From NCBI GenBank assembly GCA_014896235.1, contig JADBKU010000023.1:179946-243945 (forward strand): a stretch of 64,000 bases of DNA. The letters run 5' to 3'. The DNA is from a bacterium. GTDB taxonomy: Bacteria; Desulfobacterota; Binatia; Binatales; Binataceae. Both the position numbers and the translations under genes were made by a program. Positions 62,291 to 64,000 of the stretch are shown here, piece after piece (within the stretch, counting starts at the first letter, position 1; each line of letters starts with the position of its first letter). Under the pieces are notes generated by a model, which did no database searches, had not been told where the DNA came from, and saw only the letters and a program-made list of their open reading frames with translations.

Positions 62291-63589
62291 TCAGATCTTG
62301 CGTTCGCCGCTCGCCATCGCGAGATAGCAAACCATTCCGGTCAGATAGATCGCGACGGTCAGGTAAAAAGCGCCGTCGAACGAACCGGTGCGTTGCAGGA
62401 TGAATCCGGTCACGGCCACGCCCACGATTCCCGGCACGGTCGCCGCCGTGTTCGACAGGCCCATCAGGATGCCCGCGTAGCGCGGCGCGACGTCGAGATG
62501 GTTCACGGCGAAAGCGCCGGAGCCGATCGCGGTGCCAGCCAGCGACAACGTGACCAGCGCGACCGCCGCCGCCGGAGAACGCATCGCGGGCAACAACAGC
62601 AGCGGCGCGGCGCCGATCGTAAACGCCGCCGCTTGCATCGACTTGCGCACCACCGTCAGCGAAACTCCGCGCCGATGCCATCCGTCGGCAAGCCATCCGC
62701 TCAGGTTCTGCATGATAAACGCCGCGATCCACGGCACGACCGAGAACAACCCAAGCCGCGCCATTGTCACGCCGAAGGTCGCCTTCAGATAGCTCGGCAG
62801 CCACAGCAGGATTATGTAGAAGCCGAAATTGTTGCAGAGATGGGCGATCACGATCGCCCACACCGCTTTTTCACGCATGATCGCGCGCCACGGAATCGAA
62901 TCGGCCAGCGTGATCTGATCGGCCCGTCCGGCGGCGATGATCGTCATCTCGGCCGCGCTCACGCCGCGGCATTCCTCGGGCCCGTCGGCCGCTTTGATTT
63001 GCCACGCCGCGAGCCATGCGACGCCGAGCGCGCCCGAAATATAAAAGACCGCCGGCCATCCATACCTCAGGATGATGAGCGGGCTGAGCAGCATCGCGAC
63101 GACCGTGCCGAAAGCGACGCCGCTGAAATGAAGCGAAATCGCCCGCGCGCGTTCGGACGCAATCGTCCAGCGCGCCGCGATACTGTGCACCGCCGGAAAA
63201 TTCACCGCTTCGCCCGCGCCCAGCAGCGCGCGCATCGCGAGCAGCGCGCCGAACGACCACGACGCCGCCAGCGGCGTCAGAAACGTCGCCAACGACCAGA
63301 GCGCGACCCCGGCCGCGAGCACGCGCTTGCCGCCGAAGCGATCAGCCATCCATCCGCCCGCCATTTGCAACCAGAGGTAGCCCCAGAAAAACGACGACAG
63401 CACGAGCCCCGTCTGCTCGGGATCGTAACCGTGATCGCGCGCGAGCGGGATAATCGCTATCGCTATATTGGTGCGATCGACGTAACAGAGCGCCGTCGCC
63501 AGCGCGAACATCAGAACGACCGTGTATCGCCGCGGCCAGCGGACCGCTTCCGTCCGCGCGATCGCAATCGAAGCCTGCGTCTCGGCCAT
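62291..63589 (-). CDS. MFS transporter of the anion:cation symporter type
   Basis: The product of about 432 residues (ATG 63589 behind GGGGAGA; a longer start at 63631 exists) has twelve transmembrane helices. Early motifs are LCYVDRTNIAIAIIPLA and GGWMADRFGGKRVLA; the middle part carries GAGEAVNFPAVHSIAARW. This is the ACS group that imports organic anions such as sugar acids or phthalate-like acids. The substrate cannot be read from sequence. Confidence 0.88.
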   Translation of the reverse strand: MAETQASIAIARTEAVRWPRRYTVVLMFALATALCYVDRTNIAIAIIPLARDHGYDPEQTGLVLSSFFWGYLWLQMAGGWMADRFGGKRVLAAGVALWSLATFLTPLAASWSFGALLAMRALLGAGEAVNFPAVHSIAARWTIASERARAISLHFSGVAFGTVVAMLLSPLIILRYGWPAVFYISGALGVAWLAAWQIKAADGPEECRGVSAAEMTIIAAGRADQITLADSIPWRAIMREKAVWAIVIAHLCNNFGFYIILLWLPSYLKATFGVTMARLGLFSVVPWIAAFIMQNLSGWLADGWHRRGVSLTVVRKSMQAAAFTIGAAPLLLLPAMRSPAAAVALVTLSLAGTAIGSGAFAVNHLDVAPRYAGILMGLSNTAATVPGIVGVAVTGFILQRTGSFDGAFYLTVAIYLTGMVCYLAMASGERKI

Positions 63590-63696
63590 CCCCGCGTTCT
63601 CCCCCGGCGCGAGCTTAGCGGCGCCGCTCACGATTTGCCATCGCGCTGGCGCGGCCCGCCGCTCCGGCGGCGGCCGCTATGCTAGATTCGTCCGCG

Positions 63697-64000
63697 ATGG
63701 CGCGGGTGTCGGCGGTAATTCCGGTTTACAATGGCGCGGCGACGATCGCCCGCGCGGTCGCGAGCGTGCTCGCCCAAAGATACGACGGCGCGGTCGAAAC
63801 GATCGTCGTCGATGACGGTTCGACCGATTCGACGCGCGCGATTCTTGCCGGCTTCGGCGATCACATCCGCACAATCCATCAGCCGAACCGGGGCCCGGCG
63901 GCCGCGCGCAACGTCGGCGCGCGGCTGGCCGCCGGAGAATACCTCGCCTTCCTCGACGCCGACGACGAATGGATGCCGGAAAAGCTCGCGCGCACCGTGC
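63697..64000 (+). CDS. Glycosyltransferase family 2, N-terminal part, cut by window end
   Basis: From ATG 63697 (63679 is also in frame) the frame reads VSAVIPVYNGAATIARAV, TIVVDDGSTDST and RNVGARLAAGEYLAFLDADDEW up to the last base, so the GT-A donor half and the DXD motif are present. The C-terminal part lies beyond the window. It closely resembles the GT2 genes at 43293 and 52128 in its N-terminal motifs. Confidence 0.85.
   Translation, partial: MARVSAVIPVYNGAATIARAVASVLAQRYDGAVETIVVDDGSTDSTRAILAGFGDHIRTIHQPNRGPAAARNVGARLAAGEYLAFLDADDEWMPEKLARTV

Overview
The window is high-GC DNA from a Gram-negative bacterium. It splits into a prophage (positions 1 to about 28.9 kb, left end outside the window) and a host chromosomal segment (about 29 kb to the end). 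Gram-negative signs include an o-spanin-like lipoprotein in the phage, a Kdo/WaaP-like kinase, MscS with a periplasmic domain, and a SecA with its C-terminal zinc motif. The mix of a bacterial deoxyhypusine-synthase-like protein, spore-photoproduct-lyase-like radical SAM protein, acyl-CoA dehydrogenase and many surface-polysaccharide genes would suit a deltaproteobacterial or Binatota-like lineage, but this placement is inference and no rRNA is present.

Prophage, 0-4.4 kb: early/middle genes of a Mu-like transposable phage, tightly packed with ATGA-type overlaps. They include a DnaA-domain-IV-like protein, a Gam DNA-end protector, two winged-helix proteins, GemA and a Mor-type activator; the transposase genes would lie to the left. 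4.4-7.7 kb: lysis and accessory block with GH108 endolysin, a Met-anticodon tRNA-like gene, several exported small proteins, a permuted NlpC/P60 protein, a holin-like protein and a spanin-like lipoprotein. 7.7-10.3 kb: Mu-type DNA packaging (DUF2730, gp26-like, DUF3486, gp28-like terminase). 10.3-15.8 kb: HK97-type head module with a portal-MuF fusion, prohead protease and major capsid, interrupted by a small RRM RNA-binding protein. 15.9-23.4 kb: siphovirus connector and tail genes with gene-transfer-agent-like chaperones and a tape measure. 23.4-27.2 kb: one large fibre/spike protein with a Sec signal peptide, closed by a strong terminator. The layout is that of a transposable siphophage of the D3112/B3/RcapMu type.

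27.2-31.9 kb: a transition zone. A reverse-strand GT-C glycosyltransferase is bracketed by a second, promoterless copy of the last 40 codons of the fibre gene. The two copies differ at three positions, all synonymous. An SGNH hydrolase and another polytopic membrane protein follow. This resembles a right-end accessory region linking fibre and surface-sugar modification, but the exact prophage end is not resolved.

Host part: MscS-type channel, an enoyl-CoA hydratase relic, glnA with its terminator, a frameshifted acyl-CoA dehydrogenase, small regulators and membrane proteins, a sugar/sulfate decoration cluster (two sulfotransferases, GT2, GT4), then argJ-secA-murI. Next is a compact cluster of radical SAM protein, unknown protein, GT2 and engB on the minus strand. 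The segment ends with a PEBP protein, SDR, TauE with DUF1634, cinA, pgpA, a cytidylate-kinase-like/BON fusion, a DHS-like protein, a CysQ-like phosphatase that could recycle PAP from the sulfotransferases, an MFS transporter and the start of another GT2.
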